Notes: generated by a model not told the origin, from the letters alone. A stretch of 64,000 nucleotides of DNA from Oscillospiraceae bacterium CM (GCA_022870705.1 CP072107.1:1114501-1178500), one strand, 5' to 3'; counted from the stretch's first letter, positions 8,783 to 16,618 are shown. Numbers and translations are program-made.

Positions 8783-9235
8783 TTAATCATTCCTCCCGTC
8801 TTCCTCCGTCAAATAGGCAACGGACGCCATGATGGCGGCCATAAATCGCACGCCGCCCCAAAGCGATAAACGGACCTTGCTCTCTTCGACGATATACTGA
8901 GACTGGAGAGACGAGTGACCGTACTCCGGTGGCTTAGAGATGGAGGCTGCCGTTAAGGCGTTCATGATACGAACGGCGTCCTCTTTGCCGCGGACAGCGA
9001 TGTCAATGACGGCGGAAGCCGTGACGGACAGAGCCGGCGAGGCGTTTTGGTCATCACTGTACGGCATGATAAGGCCGTTTTCAGTAAAGCGGCTGAGGTC
9101 ATGCCCCGTGATCCGCCAGCTTTTGCCGAGCTTGACGGCGCGGAGCTTACCCTCTCTGATATAGCGCTGAATCGTCTTTGGATGGATGTTCAGCATTTCC
9201 GATACGTGTTCGACGGTATAATATGTTTCGTTCAT
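8783..9235 (-). CDS. Excisionase/MerR-like helix-turn-helix regulator
   Basis: 150 residues. Residues 5-51 are a winged HTH of the excisionase/BldC type (YYTVEHVSEMLNIHPKTIQR, then LRAVKLGKSWRITGHDLSRF). The C-terminal 90 residues are of unknown type and may bind a ligand or mediate dimerisation. It is the first gene of an operon with a hydrolase and a DUF4180 protein, and its promoter overlaps a pair of 10-bp-spaced direct repeats, which fits autoregulation. There are no integrase or phage genes nearby, so it is a regulator rather than a true excisionase. Confidence 0.8.
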   Translation of the reverse strand: MNETYYTVEHVSEMLNIHPKTIQRYIREGKLRAVKLGKSWRITGHDLSRFTENGLIMPYSDDQNASPALSVTASAVIDIAVRGKEDAVRIMNALTAASISKPPEYGHSSLQSQYIVEESKVRLSLWGGVRFMAAIMASVAYLTEEDGRND

Positions 9236-9261
9236 AATATTAAAGCTCCTTAATAGTCTTT

Positions 9262-9297
9262 ATAAGTAATAATAAGTAATAATAGGGAATGTGTCAA
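9262..9297 (-). promoter_or_regulatory. Promoter with tandem direct repeats (putative operator) for the HTH operon
   Basis: On the minus strand TTGACA (9297-9292) is separated by 17 nt from TATTAT (9274-9269). The sequence ATAAGTAAT occurs twice with a 10-bp period (9262-9270 and 9272-9280), covering the -10 and spacer. One-turn spacing over the promoter is what an autorepressing HTH protein would need; this role is inferred. Confidence 0.6.
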
Positions 9298-9391
9298 GAG
9301 AAATATTTCTGGACGAGCCGAGTGTTTCGGTTTATACTGTCAGAAACCCTGGACGTCTGCAAAAGACATATCATTTTTATGGAGGATCGGA

Positions 9392-9709
9392 ATGGACAGA
9401 TTTGAAAACGTCGCTGTGATTAAAAAGGCGAATATATATTTTGACGGAAAGGTGACGAGCCGGACCGTTGTGTTTCAGGACGGCAGCAAAAAAACGCTCG
9501 GTATCATGCTCCCTGGGACGTATGAATTTGGGACGGCAGATAAAGAGGTGATGGAAATCCTCGGCGGGCGGCTGCAAGTTGAGCTGCCCGGAAAGAACAT
9601 CTGGGAGAGCTTTACGGCGGGTGAGGCCTTCGAGGTGGCAGCCAACAGTAAATTCAAACTGATTGTTGAGGAAACGGCCGACTATTGCTGTTCGTATATA
9701 GAGGCATAA
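9392..9709 (+). CDS. ppnP: Pyrimidine/purine nucleoside phosphorylase PpnP
   Basis: 105 residues, full length for the PpnP (YaiE, DUF1255) cupin family, which phosphorolyses several nucleosides to base plus ribose 1-phosphate. Family features seen are [15 protein letters not shown] near the N-terminus, [29 protein letters not shown] and the C-terminal cupin strand [25 protein letters not shown] precedes the ATG. Single-gene unit ending at a strong bidirectional terminator. Confidence 0.9.
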   Translation: MDRFENVAVIKKANIYFDGKVTSRTVVFQDGSKKTLGIMLPGTYEFGTADKEVMEILGGRLQVELPGKNIWESFTAGEAFEVAANSKFKLIVEETADYCCSYIEA

Positions 9710-9741
9710 AAAAATCCCGGCCTTGTGGCCGGGATTTTTTA
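9708..9741. terminator. Bidirectional terminator between ppnP and larC
   Basis: AAATCCCGGCC pairs with GGCCGGGATTT around a TTGT loop, flanked by A and T runs on both sides, between convergent genes. Confidence 0.9.
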
Positions 9742-9747
9742 TTTGCT

Positions 9748-11007
9748 TCAAGGGGCGATTACCGCCATCACGGCATTATAGACCGTCTGAAAGGAAACGC
9801 CGTGGCGGTCGGCGCAGGCGCGGACGTCTTCATACTCCGGTTTTGATTTCGTCACACCGTAACCGCCGCCGGTTTTGACAAGGACGCTGCCATAAGGCGT
9901 CTCGACCGTTTCAAGCGTTACGTCGAGAACATCACGCCGCCGCGTCATCAAACGGACGCCGAACGTCGTCGTCTGTTCAAGAATCGCCTGCGTCAAAATA
10001 TCCTTCTCCTCCGGACGGCACAAACAGGTGAGCAGGACGGCAGGGCGGTTTTTTTTCATAAAAATCGGTGTCGTAAACACATCCAGCGCGCCGTTGTCCA
10101 TGAGATAAGTCGTTGCATAACCAAGCGCTTCCGGCGTCATATCGTCAAGATTGCAGGAGATTTCAACGACAGTGTCGGTTGAAGCCGTCCTGTCGCTTAA
10201 AAAGGCACGCAGGCAGTTGGGGCGGTCAAAATCCTTCGTCCCCATACCGCAGCCAATTTTTGAAACAGCCATCGGTTCCATCTCGCCAAACCGCGAGACA
10301 AAATGGCGCAGCAGCGCCGCGCCAGTCGGCGTGCACAACTCAGCCTTGATACTGCCGCCGTAAATCGGAATATCCTTCAAGAGCGCCGCCGTCGCCGGTG
10401 CCGGGACGGGCAGAACGCCGTGCGCGCAGCGGATAAAGCCGGCGCCGACATGGACAGGGGAGGCAGTCACGGTCATAGGGCCGAGCATGTGGAATAAAAG
10501 GCAGCAGCCAACGATGTCGGCAACGGCGTCAAGCGAGCCGACTTCGTGAAAGGAAAGCGCCTCAAGCGGCTCGTTGTGAACGGCGCTTTCAGTCTCGCCG
10601 AGCAGGCGGTAAACGTCGAGCGCCTGTGTTTTAACGTTTTCGGCAAGGTCAAGGCCCAGAATCAGTGTGCAGATGTCAGTATATGAGTAGTGCCGATGCG
10701 GTGCCGGTGCACCGCTGTCGTCTTGTTTTTTCACCGGCTGATTTTTGTGCTTGTGAGACGCGTGGCTGCTGTCCGATACCGGATCGGGCATGTCCTCGCT
10801 TGTCTCCTCAACACCATTGACTATAACGCGAATTTTTGTCCCATCAAGGCCACATTTTGTCATCGGTTCGGCTGTGACGGAAACGCCCGGCAGGCCAAGG
10901 CTGTTCATACGCTGCAAAAAAAGGGACTGCTCAGGGAGCAGCTCAAATAATGCCCCCATCAGCATGTCGCCGGAAGCGCCCATCTGGCAGTCTAAAAAGA
11001 GCTTCAC
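9748..11007 (-). CDS. larC: LarC, nickel insertase for the nickel-pincer nucleotide cofactor
   Basis: 419 residues beginning with the LarC signature LFLDCQMGASGDMLMGAL. GTG start with GGAGGAATCC upstream, overlapping the larB stop (GTGA). A histidine-rich linker (residues 82-106) interrupts the N-terminal part and may load nickel. LarC inserts Ni into the bis-thiocarboxylated nicotinate mononucleotide, completing the NPN cofactor of lactate racemase LarA and relatives. Here it is one continuous frame, unlike lactobacilli where it is split and joined by frameshifting. No larA homologue lies in the window. Confidence 0.93.
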   Translation of the reverse strand: MKLFLDCQMGASGDMLMGALFELLPEQSLFLQRMNSLGLPGVSVTAEPMTKCGLDGTKIRVIVNGVEETSEDMPDPVSDSSHASHKHKNQPVKKQDDSGAPAPHRHYSYTDICTLILGLDLAENVKTQALDVYRLLGETESAVHNEPLEALSFHEVGSLDAVADIVGCCLLFHMLGPMTVTASPVHVGAGFIRCAHGVLPVPAPATAALLKDIPIYGGSIKAELCTPTGAALLRHFVSRFGEMEPMAVSKIGCGMGTKDFDRPNCLRAFLSDRTASTDTVVEISCNLDDMTPEALGYATTYLMDNGALDVFTTPIFMKKNRPAVLLTCLCRPEEKDILTQAILEQTTTFGVRLMTRRRDVLDVTLETVETPYGSVLVKTGGGYGVTKSKPEYEDVRACADRHGVSFQTVYNAVMAVIAP

Positions 11008-11765
11008 GCGGATTCCTCCCCGATATGGTTAATGAGGCTGGCAAGATACCCAGCACCAAAGCCGTTGTCGATGTTGACGACGCTGACGTTACCGGCGCAG
11101 GAGTTGAGCATGGATAAAAGCGCGGCAAGACCGTTAAAGCTGGCCCCATAGCCAACGCTTGTCGGAACGGCGATGACAGGGCAGGCGACAAGCCCGCCGA
11201 CAACGGTTGCCAAAGCGCCCTCCATCCCGGCAACGGCAATAATAACCTTCGCCGTCATGAGGCCTTCAAGCCGCCCGAGCAGGCGGTGTAATCCCGCTAC
11301 GCCGACGTCGAACACACGCTCAACGCGGTTGCCAAAAACCTCGGCCGTTTTGGCGGCTTCTTCTGCAACGGGCAAATCGCTCGTCCCGGCGGCGACGATG
11401 GTAACGGTGCCGCGTGTTGACGGTTTCGGCGACGTGCCGTGAACAGCAAGGCGCGAGATGTTGTCATAGTCAATCGGCAGAAGCTGCGCGAGGTCTGCGG
11501 CTTTTTCCGGTGTCAGTCTTGTGATTAAAACGGCATTGCTGCCGCTCTTTTTGATGGCGGCGGCAATACCGGCAATTTGTTCAGGTGTTTTGCCCGCACC
11601 GTAAATAACCTCTGGGATACCGTGGCGAAGACGCCTGTGGTGATCAACCGTTGCATAGCCAAGGTCTTCAAACGGTGCCATTTTCAGCTTTAACAGCGCC
11701 TCCTCCGGCGAAGTGACGCCGTTTTGAACGGCGTTTAACAGGGCCAGGAGCTTGTCTTGTTCCAC
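11004..11765 (-). CDS. larB: LarB, pyridinium-3,5-biscarboxylic acid mononucleotide synthase
   Basis: The start is set at GTG 11765 (253 residues) because AAAGGAGG lies 6 nt upstream; an ATG ten codons earlier (11795) would overlap larE and has no SD. The C-terminal half is PurE-like (AAGTSDLPVAEEAAKTAEVFG, VAGMEGALATVVGGLVACPV, PTSVGYGASFNGLAALLSML), matching LarB, which carboxylates and hydrolyses nicotinic acid adenine dinucleotide as the first step of NPN synthesis. Lies between larE and larC. Confidence 0.93.
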   Translation of the reverse strand: MEQDKLLALLNAVQNGVTSPEEALLKLKMAPFEDLGYATVDHHRRLRHGIPEVIYGAGKTPEQIAGIAAAIKKSGSNAVLITRLTPEKAADLAQLLPIDYDNISRLAVHGTSPKPSTRGTVTIVAAGTSDLPVAEEAAKTAEVFGNRVERVFDVGVAGLHRLLGRLEGLMTAKVIIAVAGMEGALATVVGGLVACPVIAVPTSVGYGASFNGLAALLSMLNSCAGNVSVVNIDNGFGAGYLASLINHIGEESA

Positions 11766-11791
11766 AAAATCCTCCTTTTGGTTTAGGCGGG

Positions 11792-12565
11792 TCAATATGT
11801 GTCGGGCGTCTGAAACTCTGTTTTTCTGGGCAGCAGGTCGAGAAAAACAGCGTCAAAATACGGATACAGCGTGTCAAGTATTTTTCGCCGCTTATCAAAG
11901 GCTGTGCGGAACTGCTCCTCCGGAAGCTGAATGCGGGCAGCGCCCGAAAAGAAGCGGATACGGAAATCGGAAAAGCCGAGCACATGCAGCGCCTCTTCCG
12001 CTTTGGAGACGGTGTCGATACAGTCGGCTTTGATCTCGGTGCCGGTCGGTATGCGCGTTGCCAGGCAGGCATAGGACGGCTTGTCATGCGTATACAAGCC
12101 CGCCGCGCGGGAAAGGCTGCGGATCTCCGCTTTCGTCATGTCATACTCGCGCAGCGGGGAGCGAACGCCAAGCTCAATCAGCGCCTGCATCCCGGCGCGG
12201 TCTCCCGCGTCGTCGGAGGCGTTCGTGCCGTCGCAGACGACGGTGTAACCGTCACGGTGCGCGAGCTCCAAAATGCGTGAAAAAATGGCTTTTTTACAAT
12301 GATAGCAGCGGTCCGGCGAATTGGCCGCCACATCCGGATTTTTAAGAATTTCGATCGTCTCAACCGTCATGGGGGCGGACAGCATATAAGCCATGCGCCG
12401 CGCGTCGTCAAGCTCAAACTGCGGCTGAAAAATAGACTTGATGAAATACGCCTTCACGTCGCAGCCATATTCCTTGGCGGCGGAAAGCAGATACGTCGAG
12501 TCAACGCCGCCGGAATAGGCGAGCGCAAACCGCGGATTTTCAGCAAAAAAAGCGTCGAGTTTCAT
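11792..12565 (-). CDS. larE: LarE, ATP-dependent sulfur transferase for the nickel-pincer cofactor
   Basis: 257 residues. The N-terminal PP-loop YSGGVDST (17-24) adenylates the carboxylates of the LarB product. Cysteines in CYHCKK (C87, C90) and in YACLATRIPTG (C167) are notable: LarE either sacrifices the sulfur of one Cys or uses a [4Fe-4S] cluster held by three Cys, and this protein has three cysteines that could do the latter (inference). First gene of larEBC, with AGGAG before the ATG and its own promoter and attenuator-like leader. Confidence 0.92.
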   Translation of the reverse strand: MKLDAFFAENPRFALAYSGGVDSTYLLSAAKEYGCDVKAYFIKSIFQPQFELDDARRMAYMLSAPMTVETIEILKNPDVAANSPDRCYHCKKAIFSRILELAHRDGYTVVCDGTNASDDAGDRAGMQALIELGVRSPLREYDMTKAEIRSLSRAAGLYTHDKPSYACLATRIPTGTEIKADCIDTVSKAEEALHVLGFSDFRIRFFSGAARIQLPEEQFRTAFDKRRKILDTLYPYFDAVFLDLLPRKTEFQTPDTY

Positions 12566-12620
12566 TTGTGTCTCCTGTCGTGTGATGCGCGCCTATAAAC
12601 GCGTCGCCTCTAAAAATGAA

Positions 12621-12660
12621 AAACCCTTAAAAAGCCGTGTGAGCAGCCTTTCAAGGATTT
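12621..12660 (-). terminator. Leader terminator upstream of larE
   Basis: On the minus strand 12660-12644 can pair with 12637-12621 over 17 consecutive positions (four of them G-U) around the loop CTCACA, followed by TTCATTTTT. It lies between the larE promoter and the larE start, so it should stop transcription unless prevented. Its 5' arm includes AATCCTT (12659-12653), complementary to AAGGATT at 12701-12695. Confidence 0.75.
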
Positions 12661-12692
12661 TATCGCCAGCGCGTCGTCAGCTTCATGAGCAT
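12660..12692 (-). CDS. Putative leader peptide upstream of larE (10 codons)
   Basis: A short frame ATG...TAA would encode MLMKLTTRWR. It is preceded by AAAAGGATTCG, a fair SD 4-5 nt from the ATG. The stop codon touches the first base of the terminator 5' arm, so a ribosome at the stop would mask that arm. The 7-mers AAGGATT (before the ORF) and AATCCTT (after it) are complementary, giving an alternative fold. This is the layout of a translation-coupled attenuator; translation is not demonstrated. Confidence 0.45.
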   Translation of the reverse strand: MLMKLTTRWR

Positions 12693-12719
12693 CGAATCCT
12701 TTTCGTTTTCGTTACCCAA

Positions 12720-12749
12720 ATTGTAGCATATTTCCTGCCATGCTGTCAA
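12720..12749 (-). promoter_or_regulatory. Promoter of larEBC
   Basis: TTGACA (12749-12744) and TACAAT (12725-12720) on the minus strand with an 18-nt spacer, in the gap after cobO. It gives a leader of about 150 nt containing the short ORF and terminator. Confidence 0.75.
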
Positions 12750-12758
12750 TTTACAAAC

Positions 12759-13286
12759 TTAGAATTCAACGCCGCGCCGGGCTTTGATGCCATTGTCAAA
12801 CGGATGCTTGTGCTTGACCATTTCGGTGACATAGTCCGCAGCGGCCATAATTTTTTCGTCCGGACGGTGGCCGGTGATGACGAGCTCCAAAGATGACGGC
12901 TTGTTGAAAACAAGCTCCAAGAAAAGCGCTTCATCAAGCAGGCCGAGCTGATACGCGTCCAACGCTTCGTCCAGAATCAGCAGATCAACGCCGCCCGCCT
13001 CGACGAGCGACAGCGCCTTCATTAGATGATCGTTTTGAATTCTTTTTGTTTCAGTAAGCTCGTCAGGCGTCATATCGCGAACAAACTTTTTCGCTGCCGT
13101 CCCGCGCAGGACGGTGACGCCCGGCAGAATTTTCAGATTGCAGAGTTCACCGGTGTTAGCGTCTTTTAAAAATTGGACGATGACAACATTCTTGCCGCAG
13201 CCGCTGGCTCGCAGCGCCAGACCGAGCGCTGCTGTTGTCTTTCCTTTGCCGTAACCGTAATAAACATGCGTCAGACCTTTAGACAT
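12759..13286 (-). CDS. cobO: Cob(I)yrinic acid a,c-diamide adenosyltransferase
   Basis: Start ATG 13286 (175 residues) follows AAAGGTGAT; the frame is open further upstream without a good SD. P-loop GYGKGKTT at residues 11-18, and LLILDEALDAYQLGLLD and LVITGHRPDEKIMAAADYVTEM are typical of the BtuR/CobO/CobA family, which transfers the adenosyl group of ATP to Co(I) corrinoids. It overlaps the end of the phosphatase gene by 8 nt and is the last gene of the cobalamin operon. Confidence 0.92.
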   Translation of the reverse strand: MSKGLTHVYYGYGKGKTTAALGLALRASGCGKNVVIVQFLKDANTGELCNLKILPGVTVLRGTAAKKFVRDMTPDELTETKRIQNDHLMKALSLVEAGGVDLLILDEALDAYQLGLLDEALFLELVFNKPSSLELVITGHRPDEKIMAAADYVTEMVKHKHPFDNGIKARRGVEF

Positions 13287-13908
13287 TTTGATCACCTTTA
13301 AATTGATTTGGTAAGAGCGTTTCGAAATATTCAACGCGCATCAGGTGCGGCGCATCGTGCCAGCTGCCTTCGTCAAGCACAGCCCGATAGCCGCAGGCAG
13401 GGGGGACGCGCCAGTCAAAATACGCGCGTGGCGGCTCGGCATAGCGGCTTAATATGGCCATCAGCGTTCCGCCGTGGGCGGCAATCACAAGCTGAGACGC
13501 GCCGTGCTCAATGGCCTCTTGGACAATCGTGTCAAACGCGCGACAGGTACGATTTGAAAATTCGTCGAGCTGCTCGCCGTTCGGGCAGCGGTCTGTGCAG
13601 CCGCTGTCTACCCAACGGCGGTAGTCGGCGTCTTCGGCCATTTCATCAGCTGTGCGGCCTTCAAAATCGCCGAAGTCCATTTCTCGAAGGTCGGCGCAGA
13701 TGATGAATTCGGCGTTTGGAAATTTTATGTGTGCCGTCTCTACAGCGCGGCGCATTGGACTAACATAAACGTTTTGGACGTCGGGCAGAATGCCGGTTGA
13801 CGTGGCAAAGACGGCTCCCTCTGGGCTGAGCGGCTCATCCGTCATACCGACATAGCGCTTTTCCTGATTACTTTTCGTCGCGCCGTGCCGTAAAAAAACA
13901 ACGTCCAT
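13279..13908 (-). CDS. cobC: Histidine phosphatase, probable alpha-ribazole phosphatase
   Basis: 209 residues with the RHG motif (R7 H8 G9) and later catalytic HGG in VIAAHGGTLMAIL, the histidine phosphatase (phosphoglycerate mutase-like) superfamily. Its place between the short cobU and cobO in the cobalamin operon points to alpha-ribazole-5'-phosphate phosphatase (CobC), the step that yields alpha-ribazole for CobS. By sequence alone other small phosphatases are possible; the context decides. Confidence 0.82.
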   Translation of the reverse strand: MDVVFLRHGATKSNQEKRYVGMTDEPLSPEGAVFATSTGILPDVQNVYVSPMRRAVETAHIKFPNAEFIICADLREMDFGDFEGRTADEMAEDADYRRWVDSGCTDRCPNGEQLDEFSNRTCRAFDTIVQEAIEHGASQLVIAAHGGTLMAILSRYAEPPRAYFDWRVPPACGYRAVLDEGSWHDAPHLMRVEYFETLLPNQFKGDQNV

Positions 13909-13921
13909 AATAAAGCACCTT

Positions 13922-14266
13922 TCAGCCTTTAATCACAGCCGGAATACCGCAGCAGACACGGACGACCTTCTCCGCCTGAGACGCCAGCTCAACGCACAGG
14001 CGGCCTGTCGCCTCGCGGGCAAAGCGCTCTGCCCTGTCAACGGGGACAATACCGCTGCCGACCTCGTTGCAGATCACAACCTTTTTCTCAAGCAGCACCG
14101 GCAGAAGGTCCATATACGCACCTTGACGCGCCGTTACAAGATTCTGCAGATTATAGACGACTGGTTTGTCGTCAATGACGGCGTCTGCCATCTCCGCGTC
14201 GGTAAAGCCAAGCGTTTTCACATAACCGCGTTTTCCGCCGCCGAGACCGCCAATAACAAATATCAC
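13922..14266 (-). CDS. Short CobU-like protein
   Basis: 114 residues. The N-terminus MIFVIGGLGGGKRGY replaces the P-loop GxxxxGKS of CobU by GGLGGGKR, and the C-terminal half VICNEVGSGIVPVDRAERFA followed by RVCCGIPAVIKG matches the end of CobU (adenosylcobinamide kinase). The middle guanylyltransferase region is missing. Such short paralogues occur next to cobS in several Clostridia. It may have lost kinase activity or act in a related NTP-dependent step; a full-length cobU is also present in this operon. Confidence 0.7.
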   Translation of the reverse strand: MIFVIGGLGGGKRGYVKTLGFTDAEMADAVIDDKPVVYNLQNLVTARQGAYMDLLPVLLEKKVVICNEVGSGIVPVDRAERFAREATGRLCVELASQAEKVVRVCCGIPAVIKG

Positions 14267-14268
14267 GT

Positions 14269-15036
14269 TTAAACCACCTTTTCGACAATGACAATAGAAG
14301 CCAGCATAGCCAGCTCACAAAGCTGGAGGAAAAAACCGGCCAAATCACCGCTCATGCCGCCGAACTGGCGCCGCGACATAACAATTAGATAGATGAAGCA
14401 GATAAAAGCGGCAAGAAGCATCACGACGCCGGTGAGGGGCGCCGTCAGCAGCAGCCAGACGGCAGCGCCGGCGAAAATAAAACCCAGAATAATCACGGAA
14501 ACCGTCTTGTCGGCCGAATCCTTAAAGGAACTGAGCAGCCCTTTGTCTGCGTTTGCATTGAGCAGGAGAACAGAAAGACCGGACAGGCAGCGGCAGAGGA
14601 CATAGATCAGCCCGAGGAGCATCGGCGTAATCGGTGTGACGAGCAGTTCAGACGCGATGCCGATATAGAAAACGATATAGGACAAAGCGCCGATGACGGC
14701 AAAAGCCCCGGCACGGGGGTCTTTGAGAATTTCACGTTTACGCACGGGCGGCGCGTGGGAGGCCAGGGCATCCATCGTGTCGCACAGGCCGTCCAAATGG
14801 ATGCCGCCGGTGACGGCGACTGGGACGAGCGCGAGCCCGACGGCCCGGAGCAGAACACCAAAATCAAGCGCCTGACAGACAGCGAGCCAAGCCCAGACAA
14901 AAAGACCGACGACAGCGCCGATGAAGGGGAACATCGCAAGCATGTAGCGCATGTTGTCGTCATGCCATTTGAGAGTCGGCATAGGCAGGCGGGAAAACAT
15001 TGAAAATGAAAATAGAAATGAGCGGATAAAACTCAT
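14269..15036 (-). CDS. cobS: CobS, adenosylcobinamide-GDP ribazoletransferase
   Basis: 255 residues, integral membrane protein with about six or seven hydrophobic segments. The conserved GGIHLDGLCDTMDAL (around residues 77-92) is the metal-binding Asp motif of CobS, and RRQFGGMSGDLAGFF near the C-terminus is also diagnostic. It joins alpha-ribazole to adenosylcobinamide-GDP at the membrane, the last assembly step of the nucleotide loop. Overlaps cobU by 4 nt. Confidence 0.95.
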   Translation of the reverse strand: MSFIRSFLFSFSMFSRLPMPTLKWHDDNMRYMLAMFPFIGAVVGLFVWAWLAVCQALDFGVLLRAVGLALVPVAVTGGIHLDGLCDTMDALASHAPPVRKREILKDPRAGAFAVIGALSYIVFYIGIASELLVTPITPMLLGLIYVLCRCLSGLSVLLLNANADKGLLSSFKDSADKTVSVIILGFIFAGAAVWLLLTAPLTGVVMLLAAFICFIYLIVMSRRQFGGMSGDLAGFFLQLCELAMLASIVIVEKVV

Positions 15037-15554
15037 AGGGCGGCCTCCCGAAGCGGCAGCGGAATCCCGCAGACGAGCTCATAAATACACGCGCATCGCG
15101 CGGCGATAACGTTGTTGACGGCTGCCAGCGCCTCGATATAGCGCGCTGTTTCGGGGTCGTAGGAAACGCCGTCGGAAAAAACGTCGTTTGTGACGATGAC
15201 GAGGTTTTCGCACTGCTGTTCAAGCGCCAGAACGCCCGCCAAAACAGCTTCAACCGTCCTATCACCGGCGCCGCCGACGGCAAAAAGCTCGTTGGCGGTG
15301 AGGTTGCCCAGGCATTCCAGCAAAACAGTGCCGCGCTCTGGTAGGCGCAGACCGGCAAGGCTCGTGTAGCGCTCCTTCGTTGTGAAGCCTTTTTCAGCAC
15401 GCATTGTCCGGTGCTTTTCAATACGCAGGAGGTCTTCTTTATCAAAGGGCATCATCGTTGCGACATAATAACGCGGCAATGGCAGGGATATGGCCAGGGA
15501 TTCGGCGTATTCGCTTTTGCCGCTGGCAGCGCCGCCGATGACGAGTGTAAGCAT
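15033..15554 (-). CDS. cobU: CobU, adenosylcobinamide kinase / guanylyltransferase
   Basis: 173 residues. Walker A GGAASGKS at 7-14; RIEKHRTMR carries the His (about residue 48) expected to be guanylylated; VIVTNDVFSDGVSYDPETARYIEAL is the family C-terminal block. It phosphorylates adenosylcobinamide and converts it to the GDP form used by CobS. SD GGGAGG before the ATG; its start overlaps the cobT stop by one base. Confidence 0.93.
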   Translation of the reverse strand: MLTLVIGGAASGKSEYAESLAISLPLPRYYVATMMPFDKEDLLRIEKHRTMRAEKGFTTKERYTSLAGLRLPERGTVLLECLGNLTANELFAVGGAGDRTVEAVLAGVLALEQQCENLVIVTNDVFSDGVSYDPETARYIEALAAVNNVIAARCACIYELVCGIPLPLREAAL

Positions 15555-16618
15555 TATAACCCTCCCTGTGGCGTGTAAGCATCCATGCCGATGTCGGAAA
15601 AAGATGACGAGCCGTGATAAACGGCCAGCGCGAGGTCAAGAAGAGGCAAAAGGGCCACGGCGCCCGTCCCCTCGCCGAGGCGCATTTCGCCGTGAATAAT
15701 CGGCTGAAGAGACAGGGCCTCTAAGAGCATTTTACCTGCTGGCTCGTCGGAGACGTGGCTGGCCACCATCGCGTCAACCGCTTTCGGGCACAGGCGATGG
15801 GCCAACAGCGCACTAACAGCGCTGATGATGCCGTCTACAATAATAGGCATCTTGTATAAAGCCCCGCCGAGGAAAATGCCGGTCATCCCGGCTATATCGA
15901 ACCCGCCGAGCTTTGAGAGGACGTCCAGCGCGTCAAATGGGTCTGGATTATTGACGGCAACAGCCTTCTCAATGACGGCCTTTTTCCGCGCCAGTGCCTC
16001 GTCGGAGAGGCCGGCACCGCGCCCGGTGACGGCAGCAGACGGCTTTTGCAGCAGCACCGACGCGACGGCGCTTGATGTCGTCGTATTACCGATCCCCATT
16101 TCGCCGGTGGCGATGATCTGATAGCCCTGCTCACGGCACAGGCGGACAAGGTCAATACCGGCCTCTATGGCGGATAGCGCCTCATCGCGCGTCATGGCGG
16201 GGCCTGCGGCAATATTGCGCGTCCCGTCGGCAATGCGGCGGTCGAGCAGCAGGGGGCTTGCAAAGCGCTCGGCCATGCCCATATCAACGGCAATGACGTC
16301 CGCGTGCGCGGCCTCAGCCATGCGGCAAACGGATGTCTGCTTTTTCGTCAGGTTCTCTGCGACTAGCCGCGTAATCTCGCTGCCGGACTGCGACACACCC
16401 TCGCATACAACACCGTTGTCGGCACAGAGGACGAGGACGGCGCGCTTGTTGATAAAAACATCGGCACTGCCCGTAATTCCAGCCAGGCGAACAATAACCT
16501 TTTCAAGCAGGCCAAGGCTGCCAAGCGGCTTGGCGATCCCGTCCCAGCGCTGTTGCGCCTGCGCCATTGCTTCACGGCTGGCACCTGTTATATCTTGATT
16601 GAGGCTTAAAATATCCAT
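15554..16618 (-). CDS. cobT: CobT, nicotinate-nucleotide:dimethylbenzimidazole phosphoribosyltransferase
   Basis: 354 residues, normal length. Motifs: LGLLEKVIVRLAGITG near the N-terminus, VLCADNGVVCEGVSQSG, ATGEMGIGNTTTSSAV and the C-terminal MRLGEGTGAVALLPLLDLAL with the catalytic Glu. It makes alpha-ribazole phosphate from NaMN and a lower-ligand base. It is the first gene of the cobalamin operon and is preceded by a promoter and a leader terminator. Corrin-ring genes are not in the window, so only the late assembly/salvage branch is seen here. Confidence 0.95.
   Translation of the reverse strand: MDILSLNQDITGASREAMAQAQQRWDGIAKPLGSLGLLEKVIVRLAGITGSADVFINKRAVLVLCADNGVVCEGVSQSGSEITRLVAENLTKKQTSVCRMAEAAHADVIAVDMGMAERFASPLLLDRRIADGTRNIAAGPAMTRDEALSAIEAGIDLVRLCREQGYQIIATGEMGIGNTTTSSAVASVLLQKPSAAVTGRGAGLSDEALARKKAVIEKAVAVNNPDPFDALDVLSKLGGFDIAGMTGIFLGGALYKMPIIVDGIISAVSALLAHRLCPKAVDAMVASHVSDEPAGKMLLEALSLQPIIHGEMRLGEGTGAVALLPLLDLALAVYHGSSSFSDIGMDAYTPQGGL

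Noticed and set aside
8783-9235. Phage excisionase marking an integrated element
   Set aside because: No integrase, attachment repeats or phage genes nearby; it heads a metabolic operon.
12058-12345. Arg-rich plus-strand frames across larE
   Set aside because: Shadow frames of a clearly conserved gene on the other strand.
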